From assembly GCA_033439295.1 (NCBI GenBank), contig JAVTLE010000001.1, positions 1,736,001 to 1,800,000 of the forward strand: a stretch of DNA of 64,000 nucleotides. Reading direction: 5' to 3'. A model generated the notes under the pieces. The model was not told the DNA's origin. It did no database searches and saw nothing but the letters and a program-made list of their open reading frames with translations. This document shows, one piece after another, positions 23,369-35,776 of the stretch. The DNA is from Deuterostichococcus epilithicus. Its lineage: Eukaryota; Chlorophyta; Trebouxiophyceae; Prasiolales; Stichococcaceae. The translations under genes and the position numbers were made by a program. The first letter of the stretch is position 1; each line of letters starts with the position of its first letter.

Positions 23369-23818
23369 CACAGTACTCGAGCAGCACCCGTGGTGCTCAA
23401 GAGATTACTACAAGCTTGAAAATGGCTGTGTGGTGGGCTAAGCAGTGGCTGGCAAGGCCGCGGCGTTTGCCGGGGTTTCTGTGGCTTCTGTTGTGTGTTG
23501 GCGCTAGCAGACAAGCCAGATTTTCGAGATAGGAGTGCTCTTTGAAATGGGCTGGAGGATTATTTCTGTACCTAAACACCTGCAGACTCCTCGCTCTACA
23601 GACGTATTATGAAAAGCACGTCTTTGAAATTGCTCCTTCATCCAAGGCTGAGCACAGCGAAAGGTGCAATTGCGGCACAGCGGATCAGGACTTGAAGCAG
23701 CCCAGCAGGAGCTTTGCTTGGGCCATATTGCACCTTGTTCACAGGCTCCTTGCAAGGGCGGCAAACTCGTCCTTGCACCTGCACACATGTCAGCACGAAC
23801 TAGGATCTAGTTACCACG
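23369..23818. other. Convergent intergenic region
   Basis: Between the Asterix and dynamin stop codons. It should hold both 3' UTRs; nothing else seen. Confidence 0.5.
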
Positions 23819-26800
23819 CTATGCAACAGCTTGCGGACTATCTGGATGCCACAACGCCACTACCAGACTAGGAAGGGAAGACATGTTTTCAGCATAGCGC
23901 CAGATGCAGTGCCGCCACAAGGAAGCTCTGCTGGGTGCAGAAAGGCACTCACTGGACAAGGCCGGCGTGGCGGCGGGCCAGCTCGTCGCGCTTGGCCTCC
24001 AGCATCGCGCCGGTGCCTTGCTCTGCAGCCGCACATGAACACATGTGTCTTCGGCAGCGCATGGGGCAATTCAAACCGAAATATGGCGAGAACGTCAACC
24101 ACGGTCATCACACTACAGTGTTTCTGCAGCGGCTGGGGCCGGATGCAGCACAATCCGGATCTGCTACACAAAAGGAAACCATCAGAGGAACCTGGAGATG
24201 CGCACCGACGAATAGGGCCATGAAGTCGGCGTCTGTGCGTGCGAAGAGGTCTGTCGCCAACGATGTCGCCAGCTGCGTCATCATCGGCTGCAGGAAGGCC
24301 TCCTTGAGCGTCACAGGCGCCGCCTGCGCCGGCGCCACAGGCATTGTCAGATGTTCTTTGGCGTCACTATGAGCCGTCACGTTCTGGCAGGTGCAGGACA
24401 CGCTCAGCGGCCAAGGGGCTGGCAGAGCAGGAACAGGACGCAGTGACGGCACCTGTGCCGCAAGCAGCAAAAACAGGCCGCCTGGTAAGGCAGCAGCAGT
24501 CGATCGCATGTGCAAAGTCGATGCCCTCAGCTCTCATAATCATGTATGTATGTATGCCGCTGGCGGTGCCCCCGGCAGCGCTCGCTGCCTCGAATGGGTG
24601 TGGCGGGGTGCGGTGACTTGAGACTTCGGGTTGGCGGCAACTGGGCAGGAGTGGCGCGGGTGCGGAACACGTTCAAGGCTGCGGGCGCCAGCCGGCTCCA
24701 TAACAAGAGGAAGCGACCCTCCAAGTGTCAAGTTGCATGATCGGGCATCGGCTCTAAGAGTGCGCCGCAGGACCGAACAGCCGCGCCGCGGGGAAAGTGC
24801 ACTGCTCTGTGCAACTGCAGGTGTCAAAGCCTGGCTGCCGGATGCCCGCAGCACCGGGCCATGGCGCCCTGTTATATCCTGCGCTGGTCTCTCAGCGTTC
24901 GGGCTGCTGAAGCAATCGGCCAAGCCGGTGTCCATTGGAGTGGGCCCTGAACACCAAGGGTTCTCCAGGCGCACTTGCTCAAGGGCAAACTGTCGCCCCT
25001 CGTGGCACAGGCCAACAAAGCCAGGTGCAGAAGCCAGGGGTGCCAGCTTCAGGCACCGACCTGGAGCGCCACAGAGGTGCGGATTGCGCCGAACAGGCGC
25101 TCCGCCGCCGAGCACACCGCGCCGTACTGGCCGCCGCCGCTGCAGCCCGCGGCCGCGGCGCTCGGCACGCCCAGCCGCGACGCCGTCTTGGGCGCCTTGG
25201 CCGGCCCTGATTGGCGAGCAACACGTCATGGTAAAAGACACTACGGAGAGATGGGTCAGGCTGCTGACACAATGTGCATCCTGCATACATACCCCCATGA
25301 GGGAAGGCAGACGGGCAGTGTGCTTTTTCAAGGATGACTAATATGAGGCTCGCGAACAGGGAGAAGGGAGCTTCAAGGAGGCAAGCACAGACGGCAAGCA
25401 CTGAAGAAGAAGGAGGGAAGCACTGGAGGGAGGTGCCGCACCTCGCCCAGCGGGCTCGGGCGAAGGCGTCTCCGGCACTGTCATCTGGCTCTCCCGCAGC
25501 GGCTCCCGGTGGCCACGGCTCCGGTCTACATCACAGTAGATTCACAAGAGGCTCATCCAGCAGTCCATGGAGCTGAGATGCAGCATCACGTGTCGCAGAG
25601 GAGCGAAGCAGGCTCCGTGCTGCCGTCCCTTGCCGCGTGGCAATCTCGAGCACATGCGCTGGACCACCGCAAACGAGCAAATCCCAGCTGCGCAGTCAAG
25701 CCGCAGCCACCGCCTGCCAGGAGTCCCGGCCCCCAGCCCGCTATGCAGATGCAAACGCACCCACTGTGTGCACGAGCGGCAGCGCGTTCTCAGCGCCGGG
25801 CTCGTCTGCGAAGGCGGGCTGCAGGCCGCCGCCGAGCAGGCCGCCGGAAGCTGGCGACTGGAAGCAGGCGGCAAACTGGGAGGTCGCCGCATCCAGATGG
25901 TGCCGCAGCAGTTCGCAGCCCTGTGTGCAAGGACGGAGGGATGAGGGGCGGTTTCATTGCCTAGTCAGGATGAGTTGTGCTGAGGCAGCTCTACGAGGTC
26001 GTTGCGCTGAGGCACAGCAGGCGTCGGTGCCGCACTTCACGCTGCTGCCCATGTCCAGGTTGGTGCCGCAGCAGCTTGCAGCCCTGCATGTGCGCACTTG
26101 TGCAAAGGTCGCACAATGGAGGCCAATGGAACGCCGACTTCGTGGCTCCGCCTAAGCGCATGCAGTGTGCTGGAGATGTCGCGAAGCTGGGTGCGCTGTT
26201 TCAGCAGCAGCTGAAAGCCTTGCACGGTGTGAGTGCCATCAGGTGCTGCGAGCACGGCAGGGGCCTCTTCTCGAGAGGGCGGCGGCGGGCAGTCGCATGC
26301 TCCTGGCCCGGTCAGAGCGTGCAGTACACCCACCTTGGACTCGAGGCCGGACACAAAGGCCTGGTAGGAGGACCGCAGCGCCGCCTGGAACGCCACATAC
26401 ACCCGCAGCTCCTCCGCGCCGTCTGTGCGGCAGAGAACGTCTGTCTCTGAACCAGTTCTTGCACCTCGGTGCCGTTCGCGAGTCGGCCGCTTCATCGGCG
26501 GGAAGCTGCAGAACGACCGGCGCCCAGAGGCGAGTTTAGGGGTCTGTGCTGCACGTGGGGGTGCACAGCACAGGGCCTCCGGCGCGGCATGATCCCTGTT
26601 TGCATGCCTCCCGGGATCCGCGCCGCTGGTTGCGGCGCGCCGCCCAGCGGCCCTGCCCCCGGTCGGACGGCAGGACGCAGCGGATCGTGACGGCGCGGCG
26701 ATGCTCCACCCGACTGCGCGCCAGGAGCTGGCTGTGGCGTGCCTGCCGGGTGCAGGCCTCTCAATGATCCAATCCACCAAACACCTGCAGACCCACCCTG

Positions 26801-29800
26801 GGAGGCGATGGTGAAGGCCTGGCGCAGCACAAAGGCGAGCCGCGCGCACACAGTGGACAGCAGCGGGCCGAGCAGCTCGCGGGCCGCAGACCGGGAGACG
26901 CCCTCCGCCGCGCGCGCCGCCGCCGCGCCGCCTGAGGCGCCGCGCGCCCTGAACGCCAGCAGCAGGTTGGCCGCCCGCTCCCGCGGCACTGCATATCGGG
27001 ATGCAGAGCGGGTCTTGTCAGGGTCTTGTCAGGGTCTTGTCAGAGCCTCGCGGCAAAGGGGGAGAGCTGTGGCACAGGGCGGCTGCCCTTGCCCGTTCGA
27101 TGGCAATGCACCCGCAGGCCATGTCGACAAGTCAACAGGTACAGCAGGCACGGCTTGCAGACCCGAGTGGATGATCGTGTTACCTGGCGGCATCGCGAGC
27201 AGGGAGGCGGCTTCCTGGAACTCGTTGATGACACGCTCGAAGGCGGCGCCGCCGTACAGCCGCAGCTCCGCGTTGGGCGGCTGCGGCACCGCACCGCCCG
27301 GAAGCGCCGGCCACTGCTCGAAGGACAGGGCACAGGCGCGTTGGCTGATAGCTGACAGGTCATTGGGGAGCATCTGAGGGGCAGCGGTGCTGAGCGACGC
27401 CCTCTGTGGCGATACGCCAGGAAGGATTTCTCATAGCGGATTTCTTTCCATCCCCAAACTAGGGGTGCTGCGCGCATGTGCAGAGCTGAAGGCGTAGAAG
27501 GGTTGCTGCACGAAACAGCGAATGGGCTTCGCTAACGCATTGCAGAATCTGACCTGGGGGTGGTTGTGGCAAGCGGCGCGCTCCTCCGCCGTTGTTAGCC
27601 CATACTGCCCTGGGTCGCAGCAGCTACTGCCCTCTAGCACCTCACCCACCACCGCTGCCACGCCAAATGCGTGCTGCATCGCTACGGGCAACACAGCAGA
27701 CAGGTGAGGTTGCTAGATTTCATGCTTCCGCTCCAGTGCTGCCCTCCCGACACCTCGTCCATCGGCGCCGCCACGCCGAACGCATGCTGTGTTGCAGCAG
27801 GCACACGGCAGAAGGCGGATTGAGGGTCTGTGGTGCAGAAATGCGAGCCGATTTCGGGATGAAGGCGTGCACGGGGGTCGCAGCCGCTGCAGCTTACCGG
27901 CACCTCGCCCACCCGCAGCCGCAACTTCGAATGCGTGCTGCACTGCTCAGGGCGAATGGGTAAGGCGCGGGCGCGGTTGCGGGTAGGCGGGTGTCTATAC
28001 TATGGTCAGCAGCGGCTGCTCCGCCCTCTCCGGCTGTCTCGCTGCCGCTGTGCTTCGGGATCCAGATGGGCTGTGCCGGTGAAGGATGTAGCCTTGCAGC
28101 TTCCCCGTCGGTGTCTCTCAGCGCCCCGCAGGTGTGGGGTTACGATAGGCGACATCCTTCGCATCAGGGTCATGCCCATGTCCACCACTGCTGTGCCTTC
28201 CGCCAGTACTACACTCATGCTGGCTGACCAATTCGGCAACAGAAACCCACCGGCGCGTCGCATATGTGCCACGTCCTGCGCCGCCGCCAGCGCCGCCTCC
28301 GCTGCGGCCAGCTGGGCGGCCACGGCGGCGCAGCGCTCCTGCAGCAGCGCCAGAGTACCCGGCGCCGCGTCCCGGTACCGCAGCGTCAGCTCATCCTCCA
28401 AGTACCTGTCGATCACGGTTCACAGTTGAGTATCCATAGCCTCACGCCACCTGGCCAAGTTGTCCCGGTACCGCAGCGCCAGGTCGTCCTCCAGGTACCT
28501 GCCGCCAGGGGTTAGGGGTTGACAAGATGTTGGACTAGTGCTTCAGGAGATGACTGTCAGGCATCCTGGTCATCTTGTGACAGGGTAGGTGCTAGACGGT
28601 GGTCAACAGGGCTGGCATTGGCTGGCACGCGGGTTTGCCAGGGTGCTTGGGCAAAGTTCTGCCCGGCACAGCGCTGCGGCATCTCACAATGGGCACTGCA
28701 ATGCTCTGCTCTGGAGTGCAGACCCAGGCATGGCGGCGTGCTCACCCCTTGAGGCTGCCGAAGCCTATGCGGCTTCCAAACTGCGCCTGCAGGAAGGAGT
28801 GAGCGAGCAATCGGACTCCTCGGGCAGTCATATCTACTGCAGCACCCCACTGCTGCTCGCACAGCCGCCAGTTCATAGTCGGCTGCAGGCGAGCTGCATC
28901 ATTCGCGGCATGCCCACACCCGAAGCAGCGGCTGCATCAGCACACCTCATCGAAACCGCCGTTGACGGCGGTGCGCAGGTGCTCAAAGACGGATGCGTCG
29001 ACCGACTGGATCGCCTGGCGCCAGTCGCCGCTGTTGCTGACATTGCGATCCTGTGGCCAGCATGCAAAACAATTGGCACCACAGACAATGCGCGCCATGT
29101 GCCTCAAACCGTGCATCAGGCGAAAAGCAGCAGGTAGAGTTCTCACGATGCATGGCGATGGTGCAGGCCCAGTGACGGCTGCAAATGAGATGTACCTTTG
29201 GCAGCGCGACGAAGAAGGGCTTGACATTGGCGTGCAGGTATCCCGTTGCGCTCAGATACCTTTGGCAGCCGTACGGAGGCCATTCAGTCAGCTGCAGGGC
29301 GTCACGATGCAGTGGCGAGTGTGAATCGTCAAGCCCGGCCGCTTCCGACCTTCGACACGCAGCAACTGGCAGAGCGGTGGGCAAGGGGTGTTCTCGTGTT
29401 GTAAGCGGGCGGCACGGCGGCCACCGCTTGGCTGACGCAAGTCGAACTGTGGTTCAGCTTAGAAAAGCCGCTCAGGAGCGGTGCCTGCGGAACGCACACC
29501 TGTCAACCTCCCAGCGCTCGGAAAATTCCTTCAGCCGGTTGTCAAACTTGGAGGCGACGACCACAGTGCGCTGGAATTGTGGGTCCACCTGCGCAAACGC
29601 GGCCCGGAAGGACTGTATCTCATCTACATCTGGTTTAGGTGTACTCATTTGGAAAACAGCCTAATGTCATTCTATTACTGCATGAAGTCCAAGCCATTCA
29701 GCACGGCACCAGTAGCCCGAACTGCAGATCGCGGCGTGATTGCGGAGTTCATACGACTGTGGGTCGCTGCCGGCTGTGCGGGCTCCAATGCTGGAGGCAG

Positions 29801-31607
29801 CTGCCGCTGCTAGGCGCATCGACTGCTGTGCAGTTGGCGCAGGGAGGGACAACGTTGTTGTGCACTGGCACTCGAGAGTGTTCCTCACCTCCGACACGAG
29901 GTGCAACCACAAGGAGGAGCACCACTCCACGGAGGACTGCTGCAGGAAGACGATCAGCCTGCGGGACAAAACAAATCATTTCAGATCGCTTGGGGACCGT
30001 CATCTGCTAATGGTGCACAATCCGGCACTGTGTCGACTCGACTCTTTTGCAGGGCTGCCAACCGGCAACCGACCAGATGGTCCGGCAGCAGGGTCAGGAA
30101 AACTGGCCATAGGCTGGAGACGCACCTATGGGGCGGCGTGATCTGCTCCTTGACCATCTTGATGATGTCGTCCGGCGTGCTGTCTGCCTCGCCCTGGCGT
30201 GCCTGTGCGTCAGATCAATCGAGCTGTCCTTACACTTTGTAAGGGTTTTGCTTCAAGTCGTGGTTGAAGCATCACAGGAGGGCGTTTGGCACGCCCTTGC
30301 ATGGTGTCGGTCCGGCGTGCTGTCAGCCCTCACCATGGCGCCTGTGCATCACAGGGGCAAAGCGTTGCTCTCCCTCTGAGACTCAGTGACACCCAACCAT
30401 TAATGACTACTTCTCGCCTTGAGCACGAAGCCCGGCGTGTCGACGAGCGTGAGATTTGATGTGTAGGCGTACTCCGCCCGCAGCACGATGGGCTTTGCGG
30501 AAACCGTCCCGCCCGTCTGCTGCAGGAGCGCCTCAGTGCGGGCGCGGATAGCGTCCGCCACCGCCGACTCCGGCATGATGGGGTCCCCGAAGCTGGCGGT
30601 GTCCTCGTCTTGCAGCCTGCGGGGGTCATCAGGCAGGGTTTGGGTGGCCCGCTGGGTTTCATCGGGGGTATTCGAGCCGGAGGCGGCAGCTTGAAGCGGT
30701 GCGTGTTGCCTATGCGGATCCTTTACGGCCCGCAGCTGGCCTGTCATCCCTTGGCGACCAAGTGCCCGCTGCGACCGACTGCTCTGTCGCAATGCGCATT
30801 GCAATATGGTCCTTGCGCAGTCATTGCGCGGCTCACCTGCAGATCGGCTGCGTCGCCGCAGGGTTGTGCACCTGCAGTTGTGGTGACGGCATCATGCATG
30901 ATACAACCAGCAGGAGGAGTGGCCGCACTGGCAGAGCCATGTTTCACACTAATAACGTGCTCTGCCTGCACGTGCCTATTGCAAGCGCACCATCTGCACG
31001 ATGAGCGGCCGGCGCGTCCCCATCTCGACATCCCGCACATTGAAGCGAAACTGCACAGCAAAACTAAAGCCTTGGCATAGTTCATTCATTCTGACAGCCT
31101 TGCTTGAGTGTGCAAGGAGCCTAGAATCCATGCAGCCTGAGATGCGACGATCATGGCGAGGCAGCAGAGGGGCGCACCCCGAGGAACGCTTCCAGCAGCG
31201 ATGACTTGCCATCGCTCTGCGGCAGCGATCATGAGTGTGTCAAGACCACGCCAGAAGGTGCATGTCCGTTCCAGCAGCAAGACGAGCAAGTTTTATCGCA
31301 GGAAGGCACAACACTCACCTGGCCTCCGACGACGACAATCTCAGGAACCGGCAGTGTCTCGCCGAAGGCAACAGCTGAGCGCTGAAGTGCGCTGCATGCA
31401 ACGTTGGCAATTGTTTGCGGAACAGCCAGAAATGGAGCCGATCGTAGCACTTGAATAAGCTGCTGCTCACAATGCCATGCCCTTGTTCCTTGATGGATCG
31501 TTGAACGACTCGTCTTGCACAGCACGCATGCTGTCGCCAAGGCATTGCGACAATGGACCACACCTGTAGGCCTCGTATCTCAAGCGATTCTCCTCGCTGT
31601 CGTACAT
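23819..31607 (-). CDS. DRP5A: Dynamin-related protein, DRP5A type
   Basis: Large GTPase of the plant DRP5 clade; DRP5A acts at the division plane in cytokinesis, DRP5B in plastid division. Twenty-three exons: 31564-31607, 31319-31391, 31178-31216, 30991-31050, 30837-30871, 30418-30616, 30126-30193, 29889-29958, 29508-29588, 29196-29291, 28946-29050, 28746-28786, 28251-28405, 27554-27681, 27184-27373, 26797-26988, 26334-26446, 25765-25920, 25442-25484, 25061-25206, 24210-24323, 23953-24020, 23819-23927. They sum to 775 codons with every phase matched. P-loop GGQSDGKSS, switch MGTRRPLIVQM, LTLVDTPGFVLK and VVVASKFDNRLKEF define the GTPase domain. LQQSSVEWCSSLWL, PNAELRLYGGAAFERVI, ELLRHHLDAATS and TVPETPSPEP are DRP5A hallmarks. 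The C-terminus (DADFMALF..MLEAKRDELA) is GED-like. The intron after 30418 has a GC donor. Five echoes lie in its introns. The last exon's acceptor is the weakest. Confidence 0.95.
26040..26090 (-). pseudogene. Exon-edge echo of dynamin exon 18
   Basis: Upstream copy of the exon 25765-25920 start, including its CAG acceptor: GGCTGCAAGCTGCTGCGGCA beside GGCTGCGAACTGCTGCGGCA. Confidence 0.85.
27010..27043. repeat. GGTCTTGTCA tandem repeat
   Basis: Three copies of a 10-bp unit (GGTCTTGTCA) in the intron between the exons 27184-27373 and 26797-26988. Confidence 0.9.
27730..27795 (-). pseudogene. Exon-edge echo A of dynamin exon 14
   Basis: Upstream copy of the 27554-27681 exon start. GCATGCGTTCGGCGTGGCGG corresponds to GCACGCATTTGGCGTGGCAG. 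Confidence 0.85.
27870..27943 (-). pseudogene. Exon-edge echo B of dynamin exon 14
   Basis: A second upstream copy (GTGCAGCACGCATTCGAAGT, later GGCTGCGACCC) in the same intron, so this edge is present three times. Confidence 0.8.
28452..28500 (-). pseudogene. Exon-edge echo of dynamin exon 13
   Basis: GTACCTGGAGGACGACCTGG and then GCGCTGCGGTACCGGGAC match the start of the 28251-28405 exon. It reads YLEDDLALRYRDN beside YLEDELTLRYRDA and keeps a GGCAG acceptor, so it is a live decoy acceptor candidate. Confidence 0.9.
30288..30352 (-). pseudogene. Exon-edge echo of dynamin exon 7
   Basis: Upstream copy of the 30126-30193 exon. GCTGACAGCACGCCGGACCG corresponds to GCAGACAGCACGCCGGACGA. Confidence 0.8.
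30416..30417 (-). other. GC splice donor (GC-AG intron) in the dynamin gene
   Basis: Exon 6 ends ...CTCAAG and the intron begins GCGAGA. Phase 0 on both sides joins VLK to GEADSTPDD. No GT site nearby keeps both the frame and the conserved TPGFVLK. Confidence 0.75.
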
Positions 31608-32106
31608 GTTTGTGTCAGGCGGAGCCATATTGCGAGATTATGAATGCTCAGCAGAACGAGCAGGATGTAGGATCCTTTAACGCCGGGCTTTGACGAGTTG
31701 CGAAGCTGTGTCTGGCTGGCGCTGGACAGTGAGGCGAGCGTTGCACTGAGCGATGTTGACAAGTTCTGCCTCTCGCTTCCTCGTCTCGCGGTCAAGCTGC
31801 AAAGGTGCAAGCTCACAAGGTGCAGCTGTCGCGGGAAGCTTTGTAAAGCCAGAGGTGCTTCCAACTTCCTGGTCAATTTGCGGAGCTAGCCTGTGGGGCT
31901 GAAACCGCACGTCGATGCAACTTGCAGGGTTTCGAGCCATCAAAATTGCTCCTGATCTGTCTGTAAGACAGTGCTCAACCTGGTGTGAATGCAGCAATCC
32001 CGTTTCGGACTGTGGCGCGCGCACGACTGGACGCGCATGAACTTGCGTGTGTGCAAGTGTGAAGTCGCGTTTTGGATATTTTATCCTAGAGCTCGATGAC
32101 GATTGA
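31608..32106. promoter_or_regulatory. Divergent intergenic region, DRP5A / DNAAF5
   Basis: 499 bp between the two start codons must hold both promoters. No clear core element seen. Confidence 0.45.
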
Positions 32107-35100
32107 ATGTTCGATGGCGATCCACCGCTGACGGCGGTCCTCGCCGAGTTGCGGGATGACAACGCGAAAGTCCGGCGCCGGGCGGTGCGCGGTGGAGCTT
32201 ATGCACCCACACTGGCCCTTTAAACGTCTGGCTGTGTGTTCTGATGCATTTTCCAGTAATTATTTGGATTCCGTGCAGCTGGAGGGCGTGATCGCACAAC
32301 ACGGTGCTGCTGGCAGTGAAGCATCGCAGCAGTGCACAGCCGAACAGCAGGTGAATACGCAGGTCTTCGGTTGACGATGGTGACCGCAGCTGTCTGAATC
32401 AGCAGGTTGAATTCCCTAAAGTTCCGTATATTCGCTCTATTACAGTGATGTTGCGCGCAGGCGCTCCTGTGGCAGGCGCTGGTGGCCCAGATCGAGGATG
32501 CGTCAGAGGTATGCAGGCTTCTGGCAGTCAAGTGTATGACTGCCATGAGACTCAATTCATGCGCTGTTGACGTGTTGTTGCCAGCCCTGGTGGGAAGGTT
32601 TGGCTTCGATGCCGCCGCAACAGAGGCGCACAACACCCTCTGGGAGCGATGCCTTAGAAGACGTCCGTCTGGCGTCACTGCTGCTGGTCAGGGCCTGCAC
32701 TGCTCGATCAGGTCTGAAGCTCAGCGAGGCGAATCGCAAGGCCATCGTGCGCACCATCTGCAGCGCCATGGCAGATGCTTGGCCGGAAGTCCAAAAGGTG
32801 AGCAATGCTGCGCATCTGCGTGGTGATGCTGCACTGCATGTGCGCGAGCGATCCGCCAGCAGTTTCATTCCATCACAGACTTGAGAGAGTGTTTGCGAAC
32901 CTGAATGCGACGTGGGTCGGCTTTCCATCCACCAGCATGCATGCGATGCCATCAGCATGCTGTGCGACACTGCATCGGCTGCTGCGCTGCGGTCGCACCA
33001 CGGCGCATTGCTGGCAGCCATCGTGCCAGTGCTGTCGCACAGGCAGTGGAAGCTCAGGCTGCGGTCCTTGGTCGCACTACATGACCTAGTGAGGACGGTG
33101 AGCTCCCCGCTCGTGGCGATGCGCGTGCCTCATGCATGATAAAACATTGGGTGGCAAGTCTGCCACTAGGTTCTGCCCAGCAATCTGTCGCCGCTTTGGT
33201 GCAGGCAAGTTTTGCTGGGCTGGCGGCCATTGACCGCTCGCTTCCGGAGCATACAATCAAGCTGGCCTGCGACTCCTCCCCAGCTGTGCGTCATGCTGCC
33301 TACAACAAAGACGCCGCATGGATGCAGCAAGACAGGTGGTGCACCAGGCGCCACGGCGCATTGCATGTGTGCGCACGTATGGTGCCTCTTCAAGATGCGG
33401 CGTATGCTGTGTCGTCGATAGATTCCCAATGGCCAGATCTGTCATCGCAGGCAGTCATATACGGAGCTCCTGCCGCCGCTGCTGCTCGGCCTCACGGATC
33501 CTGAGACGGCGCTTTCCAACATCTGCATGGCACATATTGCAGCAGCTGGCAAGGCAGACCTTCCTCCGGCGCAGGTGCCTACCTGCAGGATCATCCCACG
33601 CAAAAGCTACCCATGCAAGCGTCGTACTGTGGACCATGGAGCTCCACGCTCTGATGACCCGGCACTGTCAGCTGCTCTCAAATGCAAGTTTTCTTGCACC
33701 CTCCGGCCGCAGGGCGGCCAGACAACCATCTCAGAGGCCACCGCAGACGACGTCAGGTAGATGATGGAAGACGCGTGCCCCGCCCTGCTCTCGCGGGCCC
33801 GCACAGGGCTTGACGGCTGGACGGCTGAGCAGCGGGCGATTGGCGCGCTGCTGCTGCAGGGCGTCTGCCGGCTGGCGGGGGACAGCCCGGCGCTGCAGCT
33901 GCACGCCATGCTGCCGATGTTGTGCCTGCAACGGGTGCGGCATTTCCAGCTGCTTTTGACATGCGCACGCGAGTGCAATCGAGCGCAACGGACAGCACAC
34001 ACCAAGTAGCGACAATGCAGAGATCGTCGAGCTCGTTATCCAAGCACAAATTCCTACACTTCCAATGGCGAGCCTGCTACACCACAGGCGACGAGGACGC
34101 CGCAGTCGCTGAGCACGCGCTACAGGCGGCACGGTACGTTGGTGCGGCCGCTTTGCTGTCCGCCTGGCTGCCGCTGATGCTGTCGGCCTTTGGTGGCGCC
34201 GATCAGCAGGGCACCGCCAATGCATTCGTCGTCATGGCGGCCCATGTTGCATGCTGCTGCTGCTGCGGCGGCGGCGGCGGCGGCGGATGATAATCAGGCT
34301 GATAGCCCAGCCTCGAGCGCTCCACAACCCACTACACCTTCAGCTGTGACACGAGATTCAGAAACTGGCAAACTGCTTGGCGAGGCCGCGGAGTCTTTGC
34401 TTATGCTGGCTTGGGGACCGTGGCGATGCGCCGGGCCAGGGGCGACGCCCTGGAAGTGATGTCGCGATGTGCGGCGGACACATACACCGGATCTCGAGCT
34501 GCGCATGGCCATGCTGCAGCTGGCTGAGAGGATGTTCGCCGCGCCGGCGGTCGCTGCCGAGCTGTGCACGGCGGAGGTCGACAGGTAAGCGCAGATGCCC
34601 CGAAAGCTTGGCATTCTCCCAGGGGTGGCTTTTGCAACCATGATCACAAAACAGCTGCAACCTCCCTGGCCTCACAAGTGCAGTTTCTAGCCAGAGCGCT
34701 GGACAAGGGGCTGCGCACATATTCCACTTGCATGCTCTGCTGTCTTGTGGCTTGATATCCCAGGAAACACTTTTCTGTACAATGCGGCTGCCGCCTTCCA
34801 GGCTGCTGGAGCAGGTGGTGCTGCCGTGCCTGCACTGGCGCGCAGGCGCTGCCCGCGCAGCGGTGCGGTCAGCAGCGCTGTCGGCACTTTTGCAGCAGTG
34901 GAAACGCGCCTGGTGGCGGCCGCCAGCGCCGCCCAGCTGGCAAAACGCCACGGGCTGCTCAAATGCCTATTCCCGGCGCTGATCGACAGCGGGCCGGCCG
35001 GCGGCCGCGCCGCAGGCGTGCACGCCGTGCGCCTGGTCCTCGCGGCGGCAAGCCTCGGACTGCCACGAGACGACTGGGCTGCTGCGTGTAAGAAGTTGGC

Positions 35101-35321
35101 CAAGCGGCTGGAGGACAATGAGCGACGACGTCAGGGTTGCGGCGTGCACCGCGCTGCAGGAGCTGGTCTCGCTGTCGGGGAACGAAGACTTGAATGAGGC
35201 AGAGGCGGAGGAAGTTCAGGCATTGACAAATAGTCTGCGGCTGCACGCGGATGACGCAAATCCAGTGGTGCAGGCGGCGGCGCGCAACGCGCTGCACGCC
35301 TTGCTGGGATGCACGGCCTGA
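32107..35321 (+). pseudogene. DNAAF5: Dynein axonemal assembly factor 5-like (HEATR2), with frame breaks
   Basis: HEAT-repeat protein of the DNAAF5 type, which preassembles axonemal dynein arms in the cytoplasm. Supported pieces: 32107-32184 (ATG; MFDGDPPLTAVLAELRDD), 32461-32797, 32936-33097, 33181-33335, 33451-33574, 33761 to about 33939, about 34091-34290, a piece ending at 34585, and 34802-35321. Family-like blocks in order: PVLSHRQWKLRLRSLVALHD, ELLPPLLLGLTDPET, EDAAVAEHALQAARYVGA, LEQVVLPCLHWRAGAARAAV, and DDVRVAACTALQEL near the C-terminus. The reading frame breaks between 32600 and 32655 (one extra base), near 34880-34900, and at 35114-35118 (one extra A), and a CCCCCGGGGGGG stretch runs into a stop near 34290. 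No intron fits the last shift. Either a decaying gene or assembly indels; every other long gene here except GT92 reads cleanly. Confidence 0.72.
34253..34289. repeat. (TGC)n(GGC)n microsatellite
   Basis: TGCTGC units run into GGC units inside the DNAAF5-like locus, giving poly-Cys/poly-Gly or poly-Ala depending on frame. Confidence 0.85.
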
Positions 35322-35776
35322 GGGACAGTCTGTGTGTTGCAGGCTGTGTGTTGCGGTGTCTGGGGTTCAGTCGCAGTCAGCATCTGACACAGAAATGACA
35401 GACGGCAGAGGTGGCATTTGCAAACTTCCAGCATGTCCACCCACAACAATCAAGGGCAATCCAATTCTGTGTCGTGCAATGAGAGCCTGCCACCAAAGGA
35501 TCCCCGGAGTGTAGTCTGGTGCAAAAAAAAAGCAAAAGTCTGCAGCCGAGCCGAGCTTCTGCTAAATGTGCATGGCGAGCAACCTGTCATTTGTAGTGCC
35601 TGCTGCAAGCGTTGCGCCACAACGCTCAGCGCTGCTCCGGAAGAGTCAAGCATGGTGTGCATGGGCAGTGCCGATAGCACGACGTCAGCGCCGGCACAGG
35701 CGCCAAACCAAGTCCACTCTGCCCTTGGGCGGGGCTGTACCAGCCGCCGCCGGCCGTCCGTCAAACAAAGCTCTCC
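35322..35776. other. Convergent intergenic region
   Basis: Between the DNAAF5-like stop and the RNR stop. No supported coding sequence; an A9 run lies at 35523-35531. Confidence 0.5.

Noticed and set aside
34253-34289. CTG/CGG repeats as a regulatory or pathogenic-type expansion
   Set aside because: Short and within a coding-like region; ordinary microsatellite.
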